DNA of 29,493 bases from Dichomitus squalens LYAD-421 SS1 (GCF_000275845.1 NW_006766979.1:29318-58810); one strand, 5' to 3'. Counted from the stretch's first letter, positions 20,026 to 29,493 are shown. Numbers and translations are program-made. Notes: a model not told the origin generated them from the letters alone.

Positions 20026-22422
20026 ATGTCCTCTTCCTCGTTCTCCTCTTCCTCTCCCTCCTCCTCCTCCTCACGCTTTCGCTCCTCCCTTCCCCTCGGA
20101 CGCGTCCTGCCCACCGCGGTCGTCCTGGCGGAGCTCGCGTCGCTCGCTGCGGCGTACTCGTTCAACATCGTCAGCACCCCGCGCCAGTGCGAGAACCTCA
20201 CGGTGCAGATCACCGGGGACGGCGGCCAGCCCCCGTACAGCCTGCTCATCATCCCCGTCGGCCCGTCCCCTCTCCCAAACGCGACCGAGGTGCGCAAGAT
20301 CACGAACGTCGCGTTCGGCTCGGGCTCGTCGGCGTCCGCCGACTTCCAGCTCGCTTTCCCGGAGAACTCGCAGTTTGTCGCTGTTGTGAGTACTGTCTTT
20401 CGGTGTGCTTGTCTGTGTGGGGGGTTGGGGATGCGCGGACGAGGTCTGGCTGGCTGGGGTTTGAGGACTATGCTGGAGGCGGGATCGCCGAGTTGTCGGG
20501 GTTGTGCAGGTGCGAAGGTATCTCGCATTCACGCTTTGTTCGGGGGCCGAGGTCTACGCGTTCGCTTTCGTAGATTGAGGCAGCTCCTCTCGGGCTCGGT
20601 TCTCTGGGTGTCGCATCCAGGCTGCCGCGCCACGGCTGGTCTCCGTACTGTTCCCTTCCGGTGGCAGTCTGCGCAGGAGGCATGTGAGCGCGATCAGCCT
20701 GGGTACGGCGCGCCGCTTGTGACCCCCCTGCGTGCATCGAGCCCCCTTGAGCTTCCCGCAAGTGCCCCCTCGTCGTGTCCGCGCGCCGCGAACGTCGTGG
20801 CCATGCTGTACAGACAACAGCCAACACCCCGGTTTCGTCCGAAGGCTCATCTTGCGCGGTGTCCAGTGACTGCGCATGTCGGGACGAGCCTCCTGCAGGG
20901 TACGTGATCCCGCCTGAGCAGTCCGCATGCGGCACACGACGACGCCCACCGAAGCCGAGCTATATTTGTGCTTCTCTTCCGGGTGCACTCGATCGCGACT
21001 AGAAGACGACGACGGCGTCGCGCCGTGTCCGCGCTTGTTTTGGCACCCTTGCTATGGCGCTCGCTGCTTCCCATCTAACTCAGGACAACGACGTTCGACA
21101 GGCGCTGCCAGCGCCGCTCTTTGAACATCACACTGACACAACATTGCATGTGCAGGTCAGCGACAACGCAGGATTCGGAACTGGCGGAACTAGCGCAGCC
21201 GTCACCGTCTTGTCGGGCAATGACGGTTGTTTCAACCCCACACAACAAGTCTCCCCGCAGTGGTTCCTGCACACAACGCCCGACGGTATACTCAACAGCT
21301 GTGTACAAACGCGCATATGGTGGAACCCGGGTGACCCTCAGGGGTGCGGCGATTATTCCTAGTCAGATCCGGGTTGGTATAGTACTGACGCTACGCCGCC
21401 GCGTCGACAGCACGCCAAATTTCCAGGGTGTCATTCCTGGAGGCGATTCATTTTCGATACCTGTCGGCCCCACATCAACAGAAATCGGATCCGGCGTCGG
21501 TTTCAACTGGACAGCGGACGTGCGGGAAGGCACGACGCTCTTGTTAGTCGGCGGCGATGACCGCGGGCTGGGGGTCGCGGGCAGCAACGTCTTCACCGTC
21601 CAGCGGGGCAGCTCGTCGTGCCTGAACGACACCTCCCCCTCCTCGACACCCGGGTCTCCTGCGGGCGGTAGCTATCCGACGAGCACGGACGGCTCGGGGA
21701 CACGGAGCGGTAGCGGGAGCTCCGGGTAGGCCTCGTCTCTCCACTCCAACGCGCGCCTACACTTACGTGTTCCCATGTCATTCAGCTCTTCAACAAACGT
21801 CGGCGCGATCGTCGGCGGTGTCGTCGGTGGCGTCGTCGGTGCGCTCGCGCTCGCGCTCCTCCTCGTCTTCGTCATCCGCCGGCGGCGCTTCCACCAGAGC
21901 GGCGGCACGAAAGAGCGCCCGGTGGACCTCCTGCAGGACAACGACCACGACGGCCCGGACGCGGGCGACGGCCGGCTGCCCGAGTACTACCAGCCGGAGC
22001 CGTTCGTGCTCCCGGACCCAACCGTCGCGTCGTCGCAACACGACCTCGTCTCCGGGGCCGGGGCCGGCACGCGGCCGGGCACAGGCACGGGCTACAGGGA
22101 CGGGGACGGGGCGAGGCGGGAGTCGTTCCTGTCGACGAGCACGTCGGACAACGCGGGGCTGCGGGCGGGCGGGCGCTCGAGCGCGCCGTCGACGAGCGCG
22201 CGCAAGAGCCCGGTGCCGCCGAGCTTCAGGCCGGTGAACATCATCCAGCACGACGATGCGGGCCCGCCGGAGGAGGCGGAGGAGGAGCAGGAGCCGGAGA
22301 CGATCGAGCTGCCGCCGGCGTACACGAACATCAAGCCGAGAGAGGTGCCCAAGGGCGGGGATGCGGCGGAGGGCTCGGGCTCGGATGCGGGCGCGAGCGC
22401 GGCGGTGCAGGCGGCGGCTTGA
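20026..22422 (+). CDS. single-pass cell-surface membrane protein
   Basis: Exons 20026-20385, 21156-21343, 21411-21725 and 21786-22422 give 499 residues. A poly-Ser start leads into a signal sequence (LPTAVVLAELASLAAA, probable cut near residue 43). The ectodomain begins FNIVSTPRQCENLTVQITGD and includes ADFQLAFPENSQFVAV joined across intron 1 to SDNAGFGTGGTSAAV, then RIWWNPGDPQG and NFQGVIPGGDSFSIPVGP. This is a repeated layout known from agaricomycete surface proteins of unknown function. A Ser/Gly/Pro stalk (about 255-290) precedes one transmembrane helix at about 293-318 (glycine-rich GAIVGGVVGGVVGALAL) with an RRRRF stop-transfer. The tail of about 175 residues is cytosolic, disordered, acidic and GC-rich, with PPAY and PPSF motifs that could be WW or SH3 ligands. 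The overall design resembles fungal wall-stress sensors (Wsc/Mid2), without their cysteine-rich domain. Intron 1 is 770 nt, unusually long here; the other two are 67 and 60 nt. Confidence 0.82.
20386..21155 (+). other. unusually long intron of the membrane protein gene
   Basis: The donor gtgagt at 20386 and acceptor tgcag at 21155 join QFVAV to VSDNAGFG in phase 0, restoring a sensible ectodomain. At 770 nt it is more than ten times the other introns in the window. No coding exon, inverted terminal repeat or RNA gene was recognised inside. Confidence 0.65.
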
Positions 22423-23537
22423 GCTGGGGTGTTGGTGTATGTGAGTGTTGGTTTTGGTATTTGGGTGGTTGGGGTAAGTCCTGACGTTGGCACGCTTCTG
22501 AAGTAGAGTGTCTGTGTCAGCGGGACGTTGCTCGGATTGGCTCGCCCAAGCAGCTCTTCTTCCCTCTCACTAACCTTGGCTAGGAACGGCCTTCTGGACC
22601 GTCAGCTATATCTCAACCCCGCCCCCCTGTTCTCTCTCCCTCTACGCAAGGTAAACGCTTATCTCACGATCTGCCCATGTGTATGTCCCCTGTCTTCCTG
22701 TCTCCTTCGTTTTCACCCTCCTTTCAACGTCGTGTTCTCCGCGTTCCCTTACCCTTCCCTTTCCCTTTCCCTTGCCCTTCACCTTATCCCCTCATTGATT
22801 GTCAACTTCTCTATTGGCTGTCGCTCAACATCTACACCTGGACATTTCTCGCATCAAGGCCCCTTGACCGCACACATGCCAGTCTCGCGGAAGGATATAT
22901 CTTAAGGTCTTGGTCAACCGGTTGTCTCGTCATAACGTGATACCTTGCATTCCCCGCGACCTTGCACCCGCATTTTGCCCCTGCGTACCTCCCCACCCGT
23001 ATATTGTCTTATGTTTTCGGGCCGCGCATGACTCATTCGAGTCAAGTATCTTATGTACCTATCTAATACCCTCTTGAAAGTTGACCTGTTCGTCGCTTTG
23101 GAATGTGTAACTGGTACATTCTCACACGTCTGAATGCGCTCTACCGTGCTTTGCCACTAGCTGGAGTATTTTGCTGTGAGCGGGTTGCTCTGCTAGGCTG
23201 AGCGTGGTCGGCGTCGTGCTGGTTGCGCACAGATTCGAGACGGTCTGGGTATATGCGCGTCTGAGAATACGCTGGAGGGATCATGCGCATGAGGTGTATA
23301 GCGAAGCTGCTGTAGAGGGTGGGCAGAGCAAGCCCGGGGGCGGGGAACAACTAGCTGGGAACGTAGGCAGCAGAATGACCAAGTCCATCGACGTCGTCTG
23401 AGAGCGTCGGTGTGTGGAGCGTCGTGTCGTATAGTGTATGTGACGTGACGGTCGTGCAATGGGGTGGGCGGGTGCATTCGGTACGCGCGTGAAGGCAGCG
23501 GACAACGTCCGCGTCCGACGTCCCCAAAGGCGAGGCG
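22423..23537. other. convergent intergenic region with CCCTTT-rich tract
   Basis: About 1.1 kb between convergent gene ends. It contains pyrimidine-rich sequence, notably a CCCTTT-like microsatellite at about 22745-22785, and should include both 3' untranslated regions. No gene was recognised. Confidence 0.55.
22745..22785. repeat. imperfect (CCCTTT)n tract
   Basis: Repeated CCCTTT/CCCTTA/CCCTTC words form a pyrimidine-only low-complexity tract in the intergenic region. Confidence 0.7.
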
Positions 23538-26110
23538 TTACCTCCGCTTGAACACCAGCGGCGCGCGCTGCGGGCTGACGGGCGAAACGAGCGGTATGAG
23601 CAACGTCCGCCCTAGAAGCTTCAGCGAGACGGAGGGGGGCACATACTACAGCGTCACGCTCAGCTTGCTCTTGAGCAGCCGCGCCTTCGTCTGCGCGAAC
23701 GTCTCCCCTGCGAACTGGGGCTCGGGGCGGACCTCGACGCGGTAGCGCGCGATGAGCAGCGTGAGCACGGCGATGGACTCTGTCTCGGAGAACCCGCGGC
23801 CGATGCAGCCGCGCGGGCCGCCGGAAAAGGGGAGGAAGCAGTCGCGCGGGTAGTCCTTGAGGAAGCGCGCGGGCTTGAAGGCGTCGGGGTCTTCCCAGTA
23901 CTTCGCTGTTTGGGGAGGGAAAGGGGGGTTAGGCAGGGTTCGCGCTATGTAGTGTAGTGGTGGAGGCTGGGCGGTGGACACGAACGTAGGGAAGAAGAGG
24001 GAGGTGGACGGCGGGAGGAAGGGAATGTGGACAGACGAGAATGTGGACCGCGGGGCACTGTCGATCGAAGAATGCGCGGACGAACTCACGGTTGTTGTGG
24101 AGCCCGGGGGTGTGCACGGTCACGTATGTCCCTTTGGGGACGGGGATGGTGCGCTTCTCGCCGGCTGCGTTGGTCGTGGTGAACGAGGTGTCCTCGGCGC
24201 TCTGTTTCGGGATGGTGATCACGGGAGGGAATAGCCGGAGGGTCTCGTTGAATACGCTGTCGGAGCCAAGTAAGATAAGTCAAGGACGTGTCGTTCCAAA
24301 ATGTGGAGTATGAAGGGAGGTGGATGTGGGCATAAGTTGCAGAGAAGGGAGGACAGACGTACGCCATCGAATATGAGAGCGTGGAGAACTCTTCGTAGGT
24401 CGGAGTGTGGCCGTCGCTGAGGACCTGCTTGATGCTTTGGTAGAACTTCTCCTGTTCCTCCTGATACAAGGCCAGGAGGATGAAGCAGTACGCGAGCGTA
24501 TGTGCGCTTGTCTACCCGTGTTGTGAGTCGGGCGACCGGTGTGGTGCGCGTGCCTTTGGGCCGCCTTACTCACCTCGTAGCCAGCCACCATGAATATGAA
24601 CACGTTACCCAGCAGCCCGTCATCGGTCAGCTTCTCCCCGCTCTCTGCCAACCCCTCGTTGGCGTCGAGTAGACTGCTGAAGAGGTCATGCCGCTCCTCC
24701 TTGACCTCCGCCGTCCGACGGGCGACGATCATCTCCTGCATATAAAACTACGGACGTGCACAACGTCAGAGTGTCCCGAGACCTGAGCAAGGCCGATCAA
24801 GCAGAAGGCTCACCTGCAGTTCATTGGAAGCCGTGTAGAAGTTCCTCATGACGGGCAAGCCCCAGCGAAGGAGCCACCTTGGGAACATGAGCTGCAGGAA
24901 GAGGTTCCGGGAGACGATGTGGAGTGCTTGCTGCACCCGATGCTCTCATGTCAGTGAACGCGCCACACAATTCTCACTACGAGAAGTATAGGCAGACCTT
25001 GAACGTCATCTGGTGTCCGTCGGGGGCAACCGCTTCGTCCTTCCATGAGATCCGCCGCCCGAAACCTGCAACGCCAATCACGAGAAGCGTGATCTGCCAG
25101 ATGCGATATACAGAACGACAGCGACGTGCAGTCAGTCAGCGGGAGTGGACACAGGGCCAGTCGCACATGCGGGGAAGAACGTACCGGAACAGTCAGGTCG
25201 GTGATGTTGTCGATCTCGACCGTGTCCTTGGAGCCCCAGACGTTGTCGAACAGGTCCTCCATGATCCGCACGGTCTCGTCCCACACGAGCTTGTTGTTCT
25301 TCTGCAGGCGCGAGCCCCGATATCCCCGTGAGCATCTCGATGGGGGACGATGCCGCGACTCCGCGCGAGCGGCGGCGTCGGGCCATACCCGCGAGCGCGA
25401 AGGGACGCCAGAAGGCCACACACCTCTGAGAACGCCGGCGCGACGAGCTTGCGTTGCCGCTTCCATTCCTCGCCCTCCGAAGCGACCAGATTGGGCCCGA
25501 AGGCGAGCAGGATCTTGTATGGCCCCATGGGCTTCGGGAAGCGTGCGCGCGCGCCAATGACGTCCTACAGATGGCGCCGCGGGGAGCGGGGGAGGCAGAC
25601 GCAACGTCAATCGGCTTGGCAGGGATCAGGCGTGCCGGGGTGACGCACCTTGACGACGACAGGGTCGGCGAGGAAGACCGTGACTTCCGCGGAAGGCAGC
25701 ACGCTCACCTTCCGCAGGCGCGAGGTCGCGAGGTTGAGATACGGGGTCGACGGCGACGACGCGAGCAGACGGACGGACGCACCCCTGCCATGATGTCCCA
25801 CCCCGCCTCCTCGAAGTCCTTGTATTTGCGGTAGAGATTGACCTCCGATTGCAGTCCGGGCGAGATGCCGTCGACGCGGAACGGGAACCAGACGAAGCGG
25901 TCGCTGAAGAGCGTGCGGAACCCGGGAAGGTTGCTGTGCGGCGCGTACGACGGCAGCGATGTCAGCGGACATCACAGATGAGCAGCCGTTGAGAGGGCAT
26001 ACTCACTTAACAGATGCGGCGGCGCGCCGCCAGTCGATGAATTTGCGGAGGACAACCACTGCGAGCAGTAGCAGTCCCAACCGCACCATGCCCTGCACGT
26101 CCTCTAACAT
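23538..26110 (-). CDS. cytochrome P450 monooxygenase, complete
   Basis: Twelve exons in transcript order: 26007-26110, 25783-25933, 25649-25708, 25424-25564, 25185-25301, 24998-25093, 24814-24930, 24574-24747, 24363-24511, 24090-24256, 23647-23905 and 23538-23574, giving 523 residues. A microsomal P450: N-terminal anchor at about 8-22 (MVRLGLLLLAVVVL), C-helix region EEWKRQRKLVAPAF (about 136-149), I-helix VAGYETSAHT (about 316-325), ExxR at 374-377 (ETLRLFPP), an AFKPARF block at 434-440 and heme loop PFSGGPRGCIGRGF with ligand Cys459. All key residues are present, so it is probably active; it needs NADPH-P450 reductase, not seen here. The last splice matters: a TAG at 23646-23648 looks like the stop after SVTL, but a canonical gtatgt donor overlaps it, and splicing to 23574 adds YPQRAPLVFKRR, a normal P450 ending. 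The exon starting at 25708 needs an AAG acceptor. The substrate and CYP family are not assigned. Confidence 0.95.
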
Positions 26111-28479
26111 CTTACTGTTTTTGTCGCGTCCTGCCGCGTTGCGCCCGCACCGACCGTGATCCTAGGTCTGATCGCGTTCAGGAGGAAGAGCAGAATGCGC
26201 TGGTCGATAGCGCGTCGAGGGATGGGAGAAGCAAATGGTGTGAATGCGCGCGGGGCCCCGGAGTTTAATATAACGCCGCATGCTGCGTGGCACAGCTACA
26301 GGATGGGGTCCCTGATCCTACACAGATCCATCATCGGGGGCAAGAAGTGGTGCTGGGCAGACTTGCCAGCAATGGTACATGAGACATTCTCCTTTGGGGA
26401 TGGGAATTGGACCGGGGGAACTCGAGCCTCGCGCTGCGGCGAGTGTGTATCGATCAGCGCTCCGCCCACCCCGGCGTCTTCCGCGCGGGGCCTGGCGAGG
26501 CCCAGGAAGCTTTGGAATTCCAGGAATTCTACATATCTTCGTGCACACGGGGACACGGGGAGCGTGGGGGGCTGCGCTGTGGGTAGCACGCCGTGGCGAC
26601 TTGACGGTCGGTGACCTCGCTTGCCTTCGCTTGTGCTTGATCGAGGCCCTCCGGCTGGCGAGTTTGCTTGAGCGATGTTCAGCAAGTTCACCTACGCGAG
26701 CGCTGCAGCTGATAGCGTAAGTCATTCGTCGTGATCTGCCGCAGACTGAACAGTAGGAGGCTTCTCATCTGCTTCCATGCTCGGGGCGACGTCTTCACGT
26801 CATTGCGATACATATGCCAGCAGCGATTATCGGAGCAGCACAGAATCAGTTCGGAACCATAGCAGACGGCTTCACAGATTGTGTGCAGATCGGGTTAGGG
26901 GGCCGAAGTAAAATCCGGCGATTTGCAGAGACGTTCACGCGGTTGTAGGGGTGCAGTTGAGGGAACGTCCGGTCGGCGGGTGCGTCGCGTATCGTCGACC
27001 GTAATGCGTTCATAGAGATATCGGTGGTGTTGCGTGAATTCCGGGCGTCGGAATTGTACACGAGCGCGATCCTGATAACGGCCGTGGTCTCACGAGGCTA
27101 ATAGACGCGAATGTCGCTCGGTCGCACAGCTTGGAACTTGAAGGGCGAAGATCACGTACTGGAAATCCGGGGGGCCGCAATTTTTGCAAGGAGTGATCAG
27201 CTGCAATAGCACGTCGACGAGGTTTGGGGGCAACCTCCGCTGACGGTTGGGTGGAAGGGCATTAATGTATGACGTAGCCTGCGTCCTACCCCCGAGCTGC
27301 GTATTGACACTCACAGATTCGTGGATTGGAAGATTAGACTGAATGCTTGTGCCTTGCGCGAAGTCGGAATAATTCTATCTTCTGGTAGGCGAACAGGGTC
27401 GCGATATATTTGACGTTCGAACCTAAACGACGCGAGGTGATGGAGAAATCCTTCCCAGTGAGGCAGCCTGGGAACTTATAATTTGGTAGGCGCGAACGCG
27501 TGAGATCCCGACCAGCCTGCGATGCTCGACCAGCCTGAGGCGCAGAGAGGAAGAGCAGGACGGTGGTCATTTCATGGATGCTGGAATGCGGGTTGTCGCC
27601 TGCTGTGAGATGAATTATCTGGTGGCTAGCGACATCAATGGAGTCAGAGTTCGCGATCACTTGTGTCTGCGGTGCGTAGCGGGACCAGTACGCAGGGAAG
27701 CAACCGTATCTGAACATCCGCGGCGATCCATACTTGAAGAAGCACGCAAGGTCTTGCCCCTGCGCTAACCTTGAGGGATTTAGGGGCGATAGTGCGCGGG
27801 ATCACCCAGCCTCTCATGAGTCATCAGACGACTCGCAGAGCTGATTGCGCCCACACTGTGAAGTGATTGGGAAGAGCCGCGCTGCATGATGGTCGACGGG
27901 GGAGTGCGCGAGTGGTAATGAGTATAGAGAAGTTGACGACCTACATTTCATGTCCGGTCTTCCTCCAACAAATCGATCCAGGATATCGACGGTGAGGCAG
28001 CAAGGCTTTTCCCCAGGTTCACGCTTCGCGCGCTGGCTCCGGAGTCGAGAAGAAGACGTCTTCCCACCCTTGCTTCGCATTCCTGATAGACTACACGTGT
28101 CCTGTCAACGGCCAAGAGAAACATTGAACCACGTCAAAGAACCGAGGACGGCCGCCACATCGAACGCGCAACGGATTGCAAGAATGGAAGAGCCCTCCAG
28201 GATGCTCGACACGTGGCGTGCGTGTTCTGGCGTACACTTCGACGGCTGGACATTGATTCTCGAGGAACGGGAAGGGCGACGAACGTTCGTGCACCGAGGC
28301 CCGGGGACAAGATGTTGGAACGCGTACGGCAAGGCAAGCGTGGTGCGAGAGCCCCGGCCGTGTCTCAGGCGAACAGTCTTGTCGCGCCGGTGATGCGCCT
28401 TGTCGCGGCTTGTCGCGCCTAGGCGGATTCATCCCACTTTGTTCTCGAATGCTACGTCTCATTTGTCTTGTAGCGTACA
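26111..28479. other. 2.4-kb region without a supported gene
   Basis: The P450 promoter must lie at the left. Beyond it only unconnected open frames are seen. On the minus strand, 27090-27314 (RRLPPNLVDVLLQLITPCKN) and 26846-27061 (NTTDISMNALRSTIRDAP) look protein-like but are separated by a stop and a frame change and match no family I know. A 147-codon plus frame at 27950-28393 is also unrecognised. The region abuts retroelement sequence, so decayed genes or transposon debris are plausible. Confidence 0.45.
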
Positions 28480-28677
28480 TGTCTTGTTCTAGTATGGTAT
28501 TAAGTACCCCCGATTTCAGTCAGCTCACCTCAGTCCCGCGTACACGCGTACTGAGGTGAGTATACGATTATTACTTACTTCGATTGCTTATGCTTACTAT
28601 CACTCTATAGTGCTTTACTACAGGTATTATAAATATATATTAGTCCCGCGTACACGCGTACTGAGTGCTTTACTACA
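28480..28677 (+). repeat. putative 5' LTR of Copia-type element
   Basis: The right border is supported by ...TACTACA directly followed by a primer-binding site at 28678 and by gag downstream. The left border is tentative: TGTCTTGTTCTAG at 28480 gives TG...CA ends and a 198-bp LTR, but a second TGTCTTGT lies at 28464. Inside are a TATA-rich stretch (about 28626-28640), two copies of a hairpin-forming word (28532-28555 and 28642-28665), and two copies of the 17-nt word AGTGCTTTACTACAGGT (28609-28625 and 28664-28680). Confidence 0.6.
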
Positions 28678-28692
28678 GGTTATGAGCCCTGC
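28678..28692 (+). other. primer-binding site, half initiator-tRNA type
   Basis: GGTTATGAGCCCTGC is the exact complement of the anticodon stem-loop of fungal initiator tRNA-Met (GCAGGGCUCAUAACC, as I recall it from yeast). Copia of Drosophila and Ty5 of yeast are known to prime from this internal region of a cleaved tRNA-iMet rather than from its 3' end. Its position immediately after an LTR-like CA end fits a primer-binding site. Confidence 0.7.
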
Positions 28693-28753
28693 CTTCTAAG
28701 GCAGACTTCAGGCACTAGAAACTTACCCCTTTAGGCAACCCCTCCTCCCCGAA

Positions 28754-29129
28754 ATGGCGTCCATCAAGCTTACTAACGATGTTGTCCGAGTTCCTAAACT
28801 CGACGTCAGCAGCACCAACTGGGTGTTGTACAAGGAGCGCCTTACCTGGGCAGCCGACGCGAAAGGACTCGCTGGACATCTCGACGGTGCGGTCCAGGAA
28901 CCAAACGCACCGCCGTCGCCAGCTACACCTGCATCAGTTGCGCAAACCGCACCTGCGACAGGTGCGACGACCGCCGCGGCAGGCGCGACAACCACCTCCG
29001 CTACGATGCTGGATCCTGCGCAGGTGGCGTACGAGGCAGAGCTCGCTACGTGGAAGAAGGGCGAGGCCATCGTCAAGCAGCTCATCGCGAGCACGATCCC
29101 GGACTCGCTCTTCATGAAAGTCCGATCGA
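28754..29129 (+). pseudogene. gag: Copia-type gag, 5' part, interrupted
   Basis: The frame starts MASIKLTNDVVRVPKLD, followed by STNWVLYKERLTWAADAKGL. This is the VPKLDGTNW-x-x-YKxR signature at the N-terminus of Gag in basidiomycete Ty1/Copia elements (the UBN2/DUF4219-like region). An Ala/Thr/Pro-rich insert (about residues 55-92) contains a small imperfect repeat (ATGATTAAAGATTTSA). Gag similarity resumes with VKQLIASTIPDSLFMKVRSM and then stops abruptly at 29129, where the next sequence starts TGTTACG. The frame stays open for about 60 more codons, but their content no longer resembles Gag. The coding region is therefore disrupted by an insertion. Integrase, reverse transcriptase and RNase H would lie beyond the window, if they still exist. 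Confidence 0.82.
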
Positions 29130-29492
29130 TGTTACGACTGACTGTCGAGCGAGTAAGTGGAGACGAGCGAGGCAGGCAGGAGCGCCGACGAGCTCTGATC
29201 GCAGTGAGACTGGAGCGGAGCTCAACAGGCAGGACTGGAGACAAGTTGTGTATTGAGCGAGGTATCTACAGAGCGAAATACACGATGGCTTACTTGGAGA
29301 CAAGAGGTCAAAACTAGAGTCTCCAGGTAGCAAGGGATCCAGCTATATACAGGGAACGAACAATGGGCGCTAGAGAACAATAGCGTCGCCATGGGTACGG
29401 AGTACAAGGGGTGTAGGACAATAGCGGACGTGGGAACAAAGGGAGCTATTGTCCGTGTGTGGACAAAGGGAACCGTAGCGAGTAGTAGAACA
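29130..29492 (-). mobile_element. LTR-like insertion inside gag
   Basis: Gag coding similarity ends precisely at 29129. The following 363 nt begin TGTTACGACTG and end GTAGTAGAACA, that is TGTT...AACA inverted ends typical of LTRs. The 5 bases before it are ATCGA; the single base left after it (29493) is A, compatible with but not proving a target-site duplication. Minus orientation is favoured because a TATA box (read TGTATATAG) then lies about 145 nt from the 5' end and is followed by CT-rich sequence. Whether this is a solo LTR or the end of a longer nested element lies outside the window. Confidence 0.6.
29416..29454. repeat. 10-bp perfect inverted repeat in the inserted LTR
   Basis: GGACAATAGC (29416-29425) and GCTATTGTCC (29445-29454) are exact reverse complements separated by 19 nt. 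Related words (GAACAATAGCG near 29368, and ACAAAGGGA twice) surround it, so this part of the LTR is built from short repeated motifs that could be regulatory. Confidence 0.7.
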
Positions 29493-29493
29493 A

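Larger units (their letters stand above)
28480..29493 (+). mobile_element. Ty1/Copia LTR retrotransposon, left end
   Basis: The order LTR, primer-binding site, short leader, gag defines the 5' end of a Copia-type element on the plus strand. It is cut off by the window edge and disrupted at 29130 by a second LTR-like insertion, so it is very probably inactive in its present state. The 61-nt leader (28693-28753) between primer site and gag ATG has no other recognisable signal. Confidence 0.75.

Noticed and set aside
19530..20528. 332-codon minus-strand open frame opposite the membrane protein start
   Set aside because: Its upstream two thirds lie antisense to the GC-rich signal-peptide exon and show low-complexity Glu/Arg content typical of antisense shadows. 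Only the segment near 19530-19700 looks protein-like and is treated in the broken-gene entry.
21767..22251. Long Arg/Ser-rich and Ala/Arg-rich frames on both strands over the last exon of the membrane protein
   Set aside because: They are frame shadows of a very GC-rich coding exon; the membrane-protein frame explains the sequence.
12589..26110. A secondary-metabolite cluster built from the FMO, putative regulator and P450
   Set aside because: No polyketide synthase, NRPS, terpene cyclase or prenyltransferase is present, and the genes are separated by several kilobases with unrelated genes between them.
1..29493. CRISPR arrays, bacterial operon features, rRNA and tRNA genes
   Set aside because: None seen. 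The spliced eukaryotic gene structure makes the bacterial features inapplicable, and no tRNA with a proper T-arm was found.

Overview
The window reads as nuclear DNA of a filamentous basidiomycete, most likely an Agaricomycete. Genes are cut by many short GT-AG introns (about 45-75 nt), a BTB/POZ gene of the type expanded in mushroom-forming fungi is present, and there are cytochrome P450s, a flavin monooxygenase and Copia-type retroelement sequence. The assignment to Agaricomycetes is inference from gene style; no rRNA or tRNA gene was found to anchor it. Exon structures were built by hand from splice sites, frame continuity and family conservation.

Layout. 1-2015: no convincing gene. 2016-2613: decayed P450 N-terminal half (+). 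3489-4622: alpha/beta hydrolase (+) with two frameshifts and an altered nucleophile elbow, probably a pseudogene. 4623-7145: no gene; a 24-nt tandem duplication and a hairpin. 7146-8071: BTB/POZ protein (+, 3 exons). 8205-8858: RRG9/neugrin-like mitochondrial protein (-), divergent from 9086-10370: Sec20 SNARE (+, 5 exons) ending in HDEL. 10560-11409: coactosin/ADF-H actin-binding protein (-, 5 exons), convergent with SEC20. 12589-14296: flavin-containing monooxygenase (+, 3 exons). 14901-16343: divergent homeodomain-like protein (-, 4 exons) with a G-quadruplex motif just upstream of its start. 16344-20025: mostly silent, with a possible broken minus-strand gene at 19110-19846. 20026-22422: secreted-then-anchored single-pass membrane protein (+, 4 exons) with a 770-nt first intron. 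23538-26110: complete 12-exon cytochrome P450 (-). 26111-28479: no recognisable gene. 28480-29493: left end of a Copia-type LTR retrotransposon (LTR, half-tRNA primer-binding site, start of gag), interrupted at 29130 by a second LTR-like insertion that runs to the window edge.

How the genes relate. The middle block (RRG9, SEC20, coactosin) is housekeeping: mitochondrial maintenance, Golgi-to-ER retrograde transport and actin dynamics. It is flanked by lineage-variable genes (BTB, FMO, P450, decayed P450 and hydrolase) and by transposon-rich ends. I see no biosynthetic core enzyme, so the oxidative genes do not make a recognisable metabolite cluster. I found no clearly new multi-gene system. 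The most informative points are a hidden P450 terminal exon, the nested retroelement with an internal initiator-tRNA priming site, the atypical homeodomain gene and the shredded minus-strand gene near 19.5 kb.
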